From Bog-473 sp963783965 (lineage in GTDB: Bacteria; Actinomycetota; Acidimicrobiia; Acidimicrobiales; RAAP-2): DNA of 64,000 bases. Under the pieces are notes generated by a model. The model saw nothing but the letters and a program-made list of their open reading frames with translations. It ran no database searches and was not told the DNA's origin. The stretch spans positions 186,001-250,000 of the forward strand of contig CAWAPQ010000005.1 in NCBI GenBank assembly GCA_963783965.1, in the 5' to 3' direction. Position numbers and translations under genes: made by a program. Position 1 is the first letter of the stretch, and every line of letters begins with the position of its first letter. Below are positions 51,667 through 59,056 of the stretch, piece after piece.

Positions 51667-52391
51667 CGCGACGCGCTGTGCACGGGGGACCCCCGACCAG
51701 CGCCCGACCCTACCGGCGGCTCTGTCCGGGCGTGGTCCGGCTGCGAGTGGGCGGCTCGATCCCACGGTCCGACGGCGGCGGCCAGCAGCGACGAATTCGG
51801 AACCTTGAGCATCCCCTCATCGGTGAGAACGGAGACGTAGGTGAGGCTCATGGCGGTGACGGTGCCGTAGAACTCGCCTCCGAGCGCGCCGGATCGAACT
51901 CGTATCCGATTTCCGACCGCGAACGGGCGGGCCATCAGGAGCACGAGCCCGGCGAAGACGTTCCCCAGGCTCTGCTGGGCGGCGATGCCGATCACGACAC
52001 CCGCGATCGCCCCGCCGAGGAGGAGGTGACCGACGGGAATCGACAGCATGGAGAGCATCCCAATGACTGCGATGGCGTAGCCGAAGCTCGTGACCAGCAT
52101 GCGCATGGCGGAACCAGCGGTCTGACCTCCGCGCCAGCGTGCGAGCGCGTCGAGCTCCACGGCACTCGAGCGCGCACACGCCACCACGAGTACCAAGAAG
52201 ACAACGGCGGGTATGTCGAGCAGGGCCCGACCGCCGAGGGTGTGGGCGTGGCGGGGGACAACCGAGGAGCCGACGATGAGAGCGACTGCAGCGCCGCATC
52301 CCGTAGCGACGGCCCGCCGGAACCGGGGGCGCCGGACGAGGACGCGGGTGGGCTCCGCCACGGCGATCCGCTTCTTGGGGCGCAACCTCAT
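51663..52391 (-). CDS. Small mechanosensitive ion channel (MscS family)
   Basis: 242-aa channel: three to four membrane helices, then the pore helix and beta domain: AGVVIGIAAQQSLGNVFAGL, VLLMARPFAVGNRIRVRSGA and GTVTAMSLTYVSVLTDEGML followed by KVPNSSLLAAAVG. The MscS carboxyl cage is short. It opens under membrane tension to release osmolytes. ATG 52391 was chosen; the upstream extension is not conserved-looking. Its 3' end overlaps the MFS stop by 4 bases (convergent). Confidence 0.87.
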   Translation of the reverse strand: MRLRPKKRIAVAEPTRVLVRRPRFRRAVATGCGAAVALIVGSSVVPRHAHTLGGRALLDIPAVVFLVLVVACARSSAVELDALARWRGGQTAGSAMRMLVTSFGYAIAVIGMLSMLSIPVGHLLLGGAIAGVVIGIAAQQSLGNVFAGLVLLMARPFAVGNRIRVRSGALGGEFYGTVTAMSLTYVSVLTDEGMLKVPNSSLLAAAVGPWDRAAHSQPDHARTEPPVGSGAGRGSPVHSASR

Positions 52392-52670
52392 TGAGCCACG
52401 TTCACGTGGGGACCCCGGCACCTGAAGCTCCGAGCCCGCCGTGACCGCGCCGCTCGGCCCCCGACAGTCATGGTCGACATCCACCCTCCTTGAGTCGTGC
52501 GAGGCTTCGCCAGGACTGCTCGCGTCCGATTCCGTACCCCGACGGGCGAGGAACATGCGAGATTGATGCCTCAACGGCAGGTGCCCGACGCCGGATCCCC
52601 CCTTCCGGCGTGGCGCACCGTCCGGCGCACGTGCTCCAACGGGCATGGTGGACGCAGACTGGAGACGTTT

Positions 52671-53693
52671 ATGAAGTTCGACACCATGCTGGCCGGACTC
52701 ACGGACGCGCCGGCCCACGCCCAACGACTGGAACAGATCGGGGTGGATGGCGCCTTCACGTTCGAGGGCCCCCACGATGTGTTCACGCCCCTGGTCCTGG
52801 CTGCCGGCGCGACAACCAGCCTCCAGCTCGCGACCAACGTCGCCGTCGCGTTCCCGCGCAACCCCGTGCAGCTGGCTCACCAGGCCTACGACCTGCAGCT
52901 GCTCGCCGGCGGTCGATTCACCCTGGGCCTGGGTTCTCAGATCAAGACGCAGATTGAGAAGCGGTACGGCGCATCGTTCGATCGCCCGGTAGCCCGCATG
53001 CGCGAGATGGTCGCCGCGCTCCGTGCCATCTTTGCGACGTGGGAGACCGGAGAGGCGCTGGACTTCCAGGGTGAGTTCTGGTCTCACACCCTGATGCCTC
53101 CGTTGTTCAATCCCGGGCCCAACCCGCATGGTCCGCCTCCGATTGCCCTTGGCGGGCTCGGGCCGCAAATGCTGCGGCTGGCCGCCGAGGTGGGCGACGG
53201 CGTCCTCGTCATGCCGTTCAACACCGCGACGCATTTCATGAAGCGGAGCCTTCCTGCCATTGTGGAAGGACTCGCTCGAGGAGGCAGGAATCGCTCGTCG
53301 TTGACCGTGACCGGCGAGGTCATCGTCTGTTGCGGGCAGAACGAGGAGGAACTCGAGATCGCGCGGTCCGCCGGCCGGTGGCTCCTCTCCTTCTACGCGT
53401 CGACACCCGCCTATCGCCCGGTGCTCGAGGCCGAAGGGTGGGGGGCGCTCCAGCCCGAGCTCAACAGCCTCTCCAAGTCGGGACGTTGGGTCGAGATGCC
53501 GGGACTCATCGACGATGACATGCTCGCCACACTCGCCGCGGTGGGCTCACCAAGTGACGTGTCCCTGGACATCGCCCGCCGATTCGGAGGCCACGTCGAT
53601 CGCGTGGGCTTCTACACCCCCTACCTCATAAGCGAGGCGACCCTTGCGGAAGTCGTGACCGCAATGGCATCGGTGGTACCGAAACCGTCGTGA
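52671..53693 (+). CDS. LLM-class F420-dependent oxidoreductase (TIGR03617 type)
   Basis: 340-aa luciferase-like TIM-barrel protein. MKFDTMLAGLTDAPAHAQRL, AATNVAVAF-like strand LATNVAVAFPRNPVQLAHQA, LLAGGRFTLGLGSQIKTQIE and RMREMVAALRAIFATWETGE are family blocks, and PPIALGGLGPQMLRLAAEVG fits F420-using members. It transfers hydride from F420H2 to an unknown substrate. ATG 52671 follows GGAGA about 5 nt upstream. Single gene. Confidence 0.92.
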   Translation: MKFDTMLAGLTDAPAHAQRLEQIGVDGAFTFEGPHDVFTPLVLAAGATTSLQLATNVAVAFPRNPVQLAHQAYDLQLLAGGRFTLGLGSQIKTQIEKRYGASFDRPVARMREMVAALRAIFATWETGEALDFQGEFWSHTLMPPLFNPGPNPHGPPPIALGGLGPQMLRLAAEVGDGVLVMPFNTATHFMKRSLPAIVEGLARGGRNRSSLTVTGEVIVCCGQNEEELEIARSAGRWLLSFYASTPAYRPVLEAEGWGALQPELNSLSKSGRWVEMPGLIDDDMLATLAAVGSPSDVSLDIARRFGGHVDRVGFYTPYLISEATLAEVVTAMASVVPKPS

Positions 53694-53788
53694 GTCTTCG
53701 AATAGGTCCGGCGGAATCTCGGCAGTCGCGGGCCTGTGGGGCTCTTGACAGGTCCGGTATCATCAGATCTCCACGAGGAGGACCTCCA

Positions 53789-53830
53789 ATGGCACGGCAC
53801 AAACACAACCGAGAAGAAGTGTCCTTTTAG
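53789..53830 (+). CDS. Putative 13-codon leader peptide before the SEC-C gene
   Basis: ATG 53789 is preceded by a strong GAGGAGG site, and the frame MARHKHNREEVSF stops at 53828-53830. Only four bases separate it from the SEC-C start. It could be a leader ORF, or the true N-terminus cut off by an indel in this damaged locus. Confidence 0.3.
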   Translation: MARHKHNREEVSF

Positions 53831-53834
53831 CTCA

Positions 53835-54040
53835 ATGAGCAAGCGACGTCGCGGTTACCCCAGCGAGTCGCGAGTGAAGCGTGGCGACCGAGTCGTTCAC
53901 GGCAACAAGGAGTTGATTCGAGAAGCTTGGACGCAAAGATCCTTGTCCATGCGGTTCGGGTCGGCGCTTTCAAAAACTGCTGCTTAGCGAGTGGCAGGTT
54001 CGACGGGTCGCTCCGCAACTCCTACCGGCGCGACCGATAG
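53835..54040 (+). pseudogene. SEC-C motif zinc-binding protein (two frameshifts)
   Basis: The start reads MSKRRRGYPSESRVKRGDRV and VHGNKELIR, then the SEC-C core appears in a second frame (LGRKDPCPCGSGRRF) and the tail (KNCCLASGRFDGS) in a third, ending with TAG at 54038-54040. Removing one base near 53921-53925 and one near 53968-53974 restores an ordinary small SEC-C protein of about 67 aa, with the CxC and CC zinc ligands. Such small proteins have no firmly known role; the motif is shared with SecA C-termini. Two indels in 50 bp mean a real pseudogene or a badly called stretch. Confidence 0.75.
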
Positions 54041-54176
54041 TCCTCCCACGCGCAAGGGCTCAATGGCCGACTTGGGGGTAAGGCGAGAATCCGGAGCCGC
54101 AACCCATAACGAGTCGAAGGCTGATGGCAGGTAGTAGACCCGGTCTCGCGCCAGCGCCCGCTCAGTTGCGCAGCCA

Positions 54177-54206
54177 GCATTCAGGCGTGCCAGCGCGCCT
54201 GAATGC
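54177..54206. terminator. Strong hairpin, 11-bp stem
   Basis: GCATTCAGGCG (54177-54187) pairs perfectly with CGCCTGAATGC (54196-54206) over an 8-nt loop. It lies 5 bp beyond the stop of the minus-strand gene 54212-54508 and about 135 bp after the SEC-C remnant, so it could end transcription from both sides. No T tract follows. Confidence 0.5.
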
Positions 54207-54211
54207 GTGCG

Positions 54212-54508
54212 CTACCCCTTGTTTTGATTCCGCCGCTCCCAGAAGGCCGCCTCGTCGTAGTCCTCGCCGAATCGGGAGTCATTCCACAGGTCTGATCCGT
54301 CCCAGATGTCAGATCCGTCCACCTGGAGCGACGTGCAAAGGGCGTTCAGGACATCCACCAGCATCAGCGGTCGAGCACTGAGTCGAACTTGCTCGGCGTT
54401 CCGGTCTCGGATGTCGACGGCGCGCCTCAGTGCCTCGAGAAGGAGCTGTGCGGGGTCGTCTCCCGTCCACTCCCGCCAACGTGGATCTTCCCACCTCCAA
54501 CCGTTCAT
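54212..54508 (-). CDS. Small hypothetical protein
   Basis: 98 aa, no recognised family. A helical middle (DPAQLLLEALRRAVDIRDRN and SARPLMLVDVLNALCTSLQV) is followed by an acidic, Trp-rich tail (DGSDIWDGSDLW, DEAAFWERRNQNKG). ATG 54508 precedes WRWEDPRWREW; an upstream in-frame ATG at 54559 is possible. Codon use is plausible and a hairpin follows, which supports a real gene. It may be co-oriented with the methyltransferase upstream. Confidence 0.5.
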   Translation of the reverse strand: MNGWRWEDPRWREWTGDDPAQLLLEALRRAVDIRDRNAEQVRLSARPLMLVDVLNALCTSLQVDGSDIWDGSDLWNDSRFGEDYDEAAFWERRNQNKG

Positions 54509-54644
54509 TTCTCGATGAGATCCGGATTCCTGGGCGCTCACGTCGCAAGATTCCCACAACGAGGTGCGGCCCGACCGATGCCGTCGTCAGCGGCTCGCCT
54601 CACGCTCGGTTTTCTGCGCCCAAGGGGAGGGCTGATGCGGCTCG

Positions 54645-55505
54645 TCAACGGAGCCTGCGGATGCGAAGCCTGTTGTCCGACAGCGGGACGCTGAACAGGC
54701 CATCGGGGGACACGTCGAACAAGTCTGAACGTAAGTCGCTCACGAACTCCGGGAGACGGTCTCCGAACAGGTGAGGAGCGGTCGACGAGGTTGACAGCAC
54801 CCATGCGATCACGTCATCGACCGATCGCTCGAGGACTCGCTCGTCGGGTATCACGATGACCTCTTCGGGGCTGAAGCCCGCTCTCTGGAACACCTCATCC
54901 TCCCCCGAGGGCGAGGTGTTGCGAAACCCTTGACCCGCCCTACGGTCGGGGCCGAGCCAACGACGGCGCAACTCGTCGATGGTCGCCTCTGGCACGGCTG
55001 GATGGACTCCTGCGGGAGTGATGCGATCTGGCGGGTTGGTGTGCCAGAGGTCCACCTGGACGACGGCGCCGTCAGGTTCGAGCATCGTGCGAACGGCGGT
55101 GGCCACGCGAGGTCGATCCATCCAGTGGAACGACTGGCCGAAGCTGATCACCCGGAAGGTTCCCAGTGGACCGGGAAGCTCTTCTGCTCGCATTCGAACC
55201 CAGGTCGCGGCCGTGACGTGCTCTCCTGCAGCGGCCCTTCTCGCCTCCGCAATCATTCCGGGATCCGCGTCCAGCCCAACCACGCTCTCAAAAAGATGTG
55301 CGAAGAACAGGGCCACGGTGCCTGGCCCACAGCCGACGTCAAGGAGGCGTCCCCGCCCGTCAAGGTCGAGGCTGGCGGCCAGAACAGCAGCGAGGGCGGG
55401 TGCGTAGGGCTTACGGCCTTGTCGGTAGTAGGGCGCTGTGCCCCCGAACGCGGTCTCGTCCCACACCCAGTCTTCCCAGCCGTGGCGTAAGGAATCTTCT
55501 CCCAC
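54645..55505 (-). CDS. Class I SAM-dependent methyltransferase
   Basis: 286-aa methyltransferase: RRLLDV-type motif I seen as GRLLDVGCGPGTVALFFAHL, post-I VVGLDADPGMIAEARRAA, and FRVISFGQSFHWMDRPRVAT (the SFHW segment typical of UbiE/CmoA-like Methyltransf_11 proteins). It opens with WDETAFGGTAPYYRQGRKPY. Substrate unknown. GTG 55505. Base composition of this and neighbouring genes looks less GC-rich than the left part of the window. Confidence 0.87.
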   Translation of the reverse strand: MGEDSLRHGWEDWVWDETAFGGTAPYYRQGRKPYAPALAAVLAASLDLDGRGRLLDVGCGPGTVALFFAHLFESVVGLDADPGMIAEARRAAAGEHVTAATWVRMRAEELPGPLGTFRVISFGQSFHWMDRPRVATAVRTMLEPDGAVVQVDLWHTNPPDRITPAGVHPAVPEATIDELRRRWLGPDRRAGQGFRNTSPSGEDEVFQRAGFSPEEVIVIPDERVLERSVDDVIAWVLSTSSTAPHLFGDRLPEFVSDLRSDLFDVSPDGLFSVPLSDNRLRIRRLR

Positions 55506-55535
55506 CAGCCCACTCTGCCAGAGGGCTGGGCCTCG

Positions 55536-55961
55536 CTACGTCGGCGCAGCGAAGTAGTACTGAGCCAGCCCGAGTACCTGCTTCGTTTCGAGGTGGTCAA
55601 TGTCGACCCGAACGTCGGCGACGACCTTGGCTGCGACCTCCTTACGATGTTCCTCGACGTAGGCGACCCAGCGATGCGAGGCGTTTGCCTTCCCTCCACC
55701 ATGTCCCAGCAGCAAGATCGCGCCCGCAGGCGACAAGGCGTCGGCCAGCTCGGCCCAGTACGCGGGACTGTCGTCCTCGTAGGCACCCGAAGGATTTCCA
55801 GAGTGATGGTGAACTTTGTGAAAGTGTCCGTGTGGATCCGTCGCAACGAGGCGCTCAGGCCGTTGGCGAGGCGCAGCATCGGTCACGTAAATGACGGTTT
55901 CGTGAAAGTCGATGACAGCAACGACGTTCTTTCCGCGGATCTGCTCTGCGCTGTCGGCCAT
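55536..55961 (-). CDS. eRF1-domain-like ('translational machinery') protein
   Basis: 141 aa. An N-terminal strand carries VVAVIDFHETVIYVTDAAPR, then HKVHHHSGNPSGAYEDDSPA, LADALSPAGAILLLGHGGGK and VEEHRKEVAAKVVADVRVDI. The layout matches a bacterial family related to archaeal/eukaryotic eRF1 domain 3 (baeRF-like) that I know from proteobacteria; a ribosome-associated or stress function is inferred only. ATG 55961 is 2 bp after the stop of the upstream small gene, forming a two-gene operon. Confidence 0.62.
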   Translation of the reverse strand: MADSAEQIRGKNVVAVIDFHETVIYVTDAAPRQRPERLVATDPHGHFHKVHHHSGNPSGAYEDDSPAYWAELADALSPAGAILLLGHGGGKANASHRWVAYVEEHRKEVAAKVVADVRVDIDHLETKQVLGLAQYYFAAPT

Positions 55962-55963
55962 TG

Positions 55964-56275
55964 TCAGACTTCCTTGCCTTTTTCTTCGAGGTCCGCTGCC
56001 ACAGTGTCGTAGCCGGCACTGGTCAAAATTCGCCGCAAGTCGACGAGTTGTTGCCCATCGATGTCCTTGTCGCTCGGACGCCTGAGAACCTCGGTCTCTT
56101 GCCCGACGCGGAACAGAAACATGTCGTCGTGCCTTTGTTCGATGGTTCCGACCGCCTCGAGCAAGGAAACGACATCGTGCCATTCGACATTGTGATTCGT
56201 CTTTTGCTGAAAGATCTGGAGCAAGGTGTCTCGATGATGCCCGCTGAGATGCTCGGGCCCTGCGCTTGACGACAT
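55964..56275 (-). CDS. Small partner protein of the eRF1-like gene (HicA-like fold suspected)
   Basis: 103 aa: SGHHRDTLLQIFQQKTNHNV, EWHDVVSLLEAVGTIEQRHD and LRRPSDKDIDGQQLVDLRRI. The pattern (helix, WHDV, strand, KDID...VVDLRR-like) recalls a small family I have seen beside eRF1-like genes and faintly recalls HicA/dsRNA-binding folds. No catalytic His of HicA toxin is evident. First gene of the pair; it starts at ATG 56275. Confidence 0.55.
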   Translation of the reverse strand: MSSSAGPEHLSGHHRDTLLQIFQQKTNHNVEWHDVVSLLEAVGTIEQRHDDMFLFRVGQETEVLRRPSDKDIDGQQLVDLRRILTSAGYDTVAADLEEKGKEV

Positions 56276-56423
56276 CGCGATCCTCTCGTCGGGGTGAAGA
56301 CCTCAATGTAGCGAGAGTCCCGGATCGGCGCGACTCTGTGCGGCCGAGCTCCAGAACCTCGGGGTCGATCCGACATCCCAGATCCTCCGTGCGTGGGGAG
56401 TCCGCGTGGGTCACGATGGGTTG

Positions 56424-56963
56424 GTGACCACGCCCCTCGAGCGGCCATCGGCTCGTGTCATCGTCATCGACGGGACGAGCAGCGTGTTGCTCTTCCTGAT
56501 CAAAGACCCTCAAGATCCCAAACCCCCGCTCTGGATCACCCCTGGCGGAGGGATCAACCCGGGCGAGACACCCGGCGAAGCTGCAGCACGCGAGATCCGT
56601 GAAGAGACTGGCGCGGTCGTCGACCCGTCAGAGTTGGGCGTCCCTGTCGCCACCTGCCGAGGAGAATGGGTGTTTCGCGGTCAGCCTCTGTATTCGGTGG
56701 AGACCTTCTTCGCGTGGCACACGGATCGGTTCGAACCCTCGACTGCTGGATGGGAGCCATTGGAGCACGAAGTCCACGCGGCATGGCGATGGTGGACGAT
56801 CGACGAGATCGACACCACGAACGAGCGCGTCCTGCCCTCACGGTTGGGCGACGTCGCGCGGTTGATCACGCAGGGCGCACTTGGCTCATCCCCAATCGAA
56901 TTGCCCTGGGTCAACTTCGACGCAATCGAGGCCGACGGGTCGACGGGAAGGAAGAAAGGCTGA
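56424..56963 (+). CDS. NUDIX hydrolase
   Basis: 179-aa pyrophosphohydrolase. The Nudix box is GGGINPGETPGEAAAREIRE followed by ETGA, complete with catalytic Glu residues and metal ligands. ARVIVIDGTSSVLLFLIKDP precedes it and WRWWTIDEID follows as in ADP-ribose/mutator-type members. The substrate is some nucleoside diphosphate derivative. GTG 56424 was taken; GTG 56406 would add six residues. It is divergent from the eRF1-like operon. Confidence 0.88.
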   Translation: MTTPLERPSARVIVIDGTSSVLLFLIKDPQDPKPPLWITPGGGINPGETPGEAAAREIREETGAVVDPSELGVPVATCRGEWVFRGQPLYSVETFFAWHTDRFEPSTAGWEPLEHEVHAAWRWWTIDEIDTTNERVLPSRLGDVARLITQGALGSSPIELPWVNFDAIEADGSTGRKKG

Positions 56964-57131
56964 AGCCATTCGGGTGAGACGGGCCAAGAAGAGGGAGCGA
57001 CATGATCGCTCGCACGCGCCAGGGTGATCGACTGGCGGTAGAGACGCCGGAGTCCCAGCGCAAGGATCCCTCGCGATGGCTAAGACCCCGTCTCCCCGAG
57101 ACCGCGGTACGGCACGGAGGTCGCTGCTCGA

Positions 57132-57137
57132 TACCAT
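57132..57137 (+). promoter_or_regulatory. -10 element TACCAT for the 78-aa gene
   Basis: TACCAT ends 6 nt before GTG 57144; it also helps choose that start over GTG 57138. Confidence 0.45.
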
Positions 57138-57143
57138 GTGCAT

Positions 57144-57380
57144 GTGGATGGACGGATCCTGAACGAGAACGCTGAAAACGCGGTTCTCGACGGTGGTCCA
57201 TTGGACGGGAGAGAGCACCGTGTCAAAGCCGATTCGGCTGAGCTCCTCGTCGTGATGGAGGACGGATCCAGGTACCTCTACAGTGCGTGCGACCGAGTCC
57301 AGAAATTAGCGAATGGACAGGTGGCGCCCGTCTTTGAGTTTCGGGGAAGGGACTTCCCACTCCGTTCCTCTGGACGCTAG
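57144..57380 (+). CDS. Small conserved hypothetical protein
   Basis: 78 aa: AVLDGGPLDGREHRVKADSA, ELLVVMEDGSRYLYSACDRV, PVFEFRGRDFPLRSSGR. Mostly beta-strand-like and soluble. The DGGPLDG start is common to small actinobacterial orphan proteins, some in phage-rich regions; no function is known. GTG 57144 is set by the -10 hexamer 6 nt upstream. It precedes the ClpN-fusion gene by 77 bp on the same strand but each seems to have its own promoter. Confidence 0.62.
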   Translation: MDGRILNENAENAVLDGGPLDGREHRVKADSAELLVVMEDGSRYLYSACDRVQKLANGQVAPVFEFRGRDFPLRSSGR

Positions 57381-57444
57381 GGGCCTCACTATCCCGGCCT
57401 TCGGACCGCGGTCTGACAGCACGGGAACCTCGTGGCAAGGGCAG

Positions 57445-57450
57445 TATCCT
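57445..57450 (+). promoter_or_regulatory. -10 element TATCCT for the ClpN-fusion gene
   Basis: TATCCT ends 7 nt before GTG 57458. GGGAAC (57423-57428) lies 16 nt upstream of it and resembles the -35 of stress sigma factors (SigE/SigH type). Confidence 0.5.
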
Positions 57451-57457
57451 GAGTGCG

Positions 57458-58483
57458 GTGTTCGAACGGTTCACCAACCGGGCACGGAGGGTGCTCGTGC
57501 TGGCGCAGGAAGAGGCGCGCCTGCTCAATCACAGCTTTATCGGCACCGAGCACATCCTCCTGGGGTTGATCCGCGAGGGAGACGGGCTCGCGGCGCAGGC
57601 GCTCGACGCCTTGAAGGTATCCCTCGAGGCGGCACGCGAGAAGGTCGAGGAAACGATCGGCACGGCGGGGACTCCGCCAAGCGGTTCGCCACCGTTCACG
57701 CCACGAGCCAAGAAGGTCCTTGAACTCTCGCTGCGAGAGGCAATGCAACGGAATGACAGCTACATCGAAACGGAGCATCTCCTCCTCGGGCTTGTACGTG
57801 AAGGCGAGGGAGTCGCCGCCAACATCCTCGTGAGCCTCGGGGCGGATCTCGGTAGCGTGCGGCAGAAGGTCATTGAGCTGATGTCAGGCGGACACAGGCC
57901 ACATGACAGTGGTCTGGTCAACGTGCTCCGTGCCGCGCAGCCTGGACCAGCGGTCCGCCAGGAATGGGCAGCACCCGTCTGGGATCGTCCCTCCGAAGGC
58001 ACCGTCCCGGAAGTGCTCGCGGTCAATGCACTCGTGCTCGAGAACGATGTCGTCGCGGTCGCCATCGACCGTCTCGAGGTCTATCCGAACGGCTTCATGA
58101 TCAACCTGCTCATGCGAGTGGATCCGCGCAAAGCTGGGGTCATGATGGAGATGCTCCGTCCACTCGGAGCAAACCCCGCTCCACGCGTCAGGGTTCGGTT
58201 CGCCGACGGGAGAGCGGCCGGAAGCGGACCTGGCATTGGCGCCATGCCCGACCTCGCCAAGGACGAACATGGAGTTCCCATCGATCCCTTCATGAGCATG
58301 GGAAGTCATGGTGGAGCACCCAGTGGCTGGCGGGCCTGGGCCTGGGTGTTTCCGCTACCTCCCGACGGACCGGTCACTATCTCCGTTGCCCTGGAGGCTG
58401 CCGGCTTGGGCGAATCGAGCTTCACCGTTGAGGGATTCGACGTTCGCGGCGCGGCCGAGCGGGCCAAGGTCGTCTGGACCTAG
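57458..58483 (+). CDS. ClpC N-terminal (double Clp_N) domain fused to an unknown domain
   Basis: 341 aa. Residues about 1-145 are the double Clp_N fold of ClpC: MFERFTNRARRVLVLAQEEA, LLNHSFIGTEHILLGLIREG, then the second repeat FTPRAKKVLELSLREAMQRN and YIETEHLLLGLVREGEGVAA. No AAA+ module follows. Instead about 170 residues of a beta-rich domain appear (VLENDVVAVAIDRLEVYPNG, VRVRFADGRAAGSG, GWRAWAWVFPLPPDGPVTIS). Clp_N binds phospho-arginine or adaptor proteins in ClpC, so this protein might act as an adaptor, decoy or sensor for Clp proteolysis. GTG start with -10 box just upstream; possible stress promoter. Confidence 0.85.
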   Translation: MFERFTNRARRVLVLAQEEARLLNHSFIGTEHILLGLIREGDGLAAQALDALKVSLEAAREKVEETIGTAGTPPSGSPPFTPRAKKVLELSLREAMQRNDSYIETEHLLLGLVREGEGVAANILVSLGADLGSVRQKVIELMSGGHRPHDSGLVNVLRAAQPGPAVRQEWAAPVWDRPSEGTVPEVLAVNALVLENDVVAVAIDRLEVYPNGFMINLLMRVDPRKAGVMMEMLRPLGANPAPRVRVRFADGRAAGSGPGIGAMPDLAKDEHGVPIDPFMSMGSHGGAPSGWRAWAWVFPLPPDGPVTISVALEAAGLGESSFTVEGFDVRGAAERAKVVWT

Positions 58484-58708
58484 CAGTGCGGGACGCCGTC
58501 ATGGTCCCGGCGATGTGAACGCCCCTGCATGGACAGAGACTCGGGTCCACTGAGCAAGAACCATGAGTCCGGCATTGACTATGAGGAGTTTGCAACCTGC
58601 TTGTGAAGGTCAGTCCCCACGGTTGACCTGGCGCTGAGCGGGCCATCCTGCACCGAAATCGACATCTTTCAGTGCTGGGGTGGCATCACGGAGCCAGTCT
58701 CGAACTCG

Positions 58709-58903
58709 CTACGCCATCGATGGCGAGACGTCCTCCAACCCCGAGCGGAGCATCTCCCTGAGTTCCGGCGTGTCCGCGTGTCCGTGCTTCGCAACGGCAT
58801 GCGCCACGGCGGCATCAAGCGTTTCCTCTTCGTTCCCAGCGATGGTCAGAGTGCAACCGACATCGTTTGGAACCTTGCGGCAGTCGACCATTTTCCGGCC
58901 CAT
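58709..58903 (-). CDS. DUF1059 family protein
   Basis: 64-aa small protein: MGRKMVDCRKVPNDVGCTLT with the family's DCR...C pair, then EETLDAAVAHAVAKHGHADT and ELREMLRSGLED. Family members are small, predicted cytoplasmic, of unknown function. ATG 58903 follows GGAAGGGG about 6 nt upstream. Between it and the ClpN-fusion gene about 225 bp carry no convincing gene. Confidence 0.82.
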   Translation of the reverse strand: MGRKMVDCRKVPNDVGCTLTIAGNEEETLDAAVAHAVAKHGHADTPELREMLRSGLEDVSPSMA

Positions 58904-58988
58904 ATGTGTCCCCTTCCAGTCCGGGCCCGTCGACAAAGGCAGCCACGGCCTTTGCACAGCGTTCGCCTTGACGGCCCACCGAACAGCT

Positions 58989-59004
58989 TACCTACTAGTA
59001 GGTA
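58989..59004. promoter_or_regulatory. 16-bp perfect palindrome, TetR-type operator
   Basis: TACCTACTAGTAGGTA is perfectly symmetric and lies 52 bp upstream of the TetR gene's ATG 59057. It is a typical autoregulatory site; the DUF1059 gene on the other side (start 58903) could be under the same control. Confidence 0.65.
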
Positions 59005-59056
59005 GAAATCAAGTGGTAACCTGCCTCGTTATGCGAACTTCTCCAGGGCTGCGCTG

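Noticed and set aside
54041..54176. tRNA or attachment site next to the accessory region
   Set aside because: No cloverleaf could be folded and no direct repeat was found at the region's ends.
57002..57178. Possible 58-codon ORF with a GGGAG ribosome site
   Set aside because: It overlaps the better supported 78-aa gene, is Arg-rich and shows no family resemblance.
58484..58708. Remnant of a mobile element between the ClpN-fusion and DUF1059 genes
   Set aside because: The composition differs slightly, but no transposase fragment or inverted repeats could be supported.
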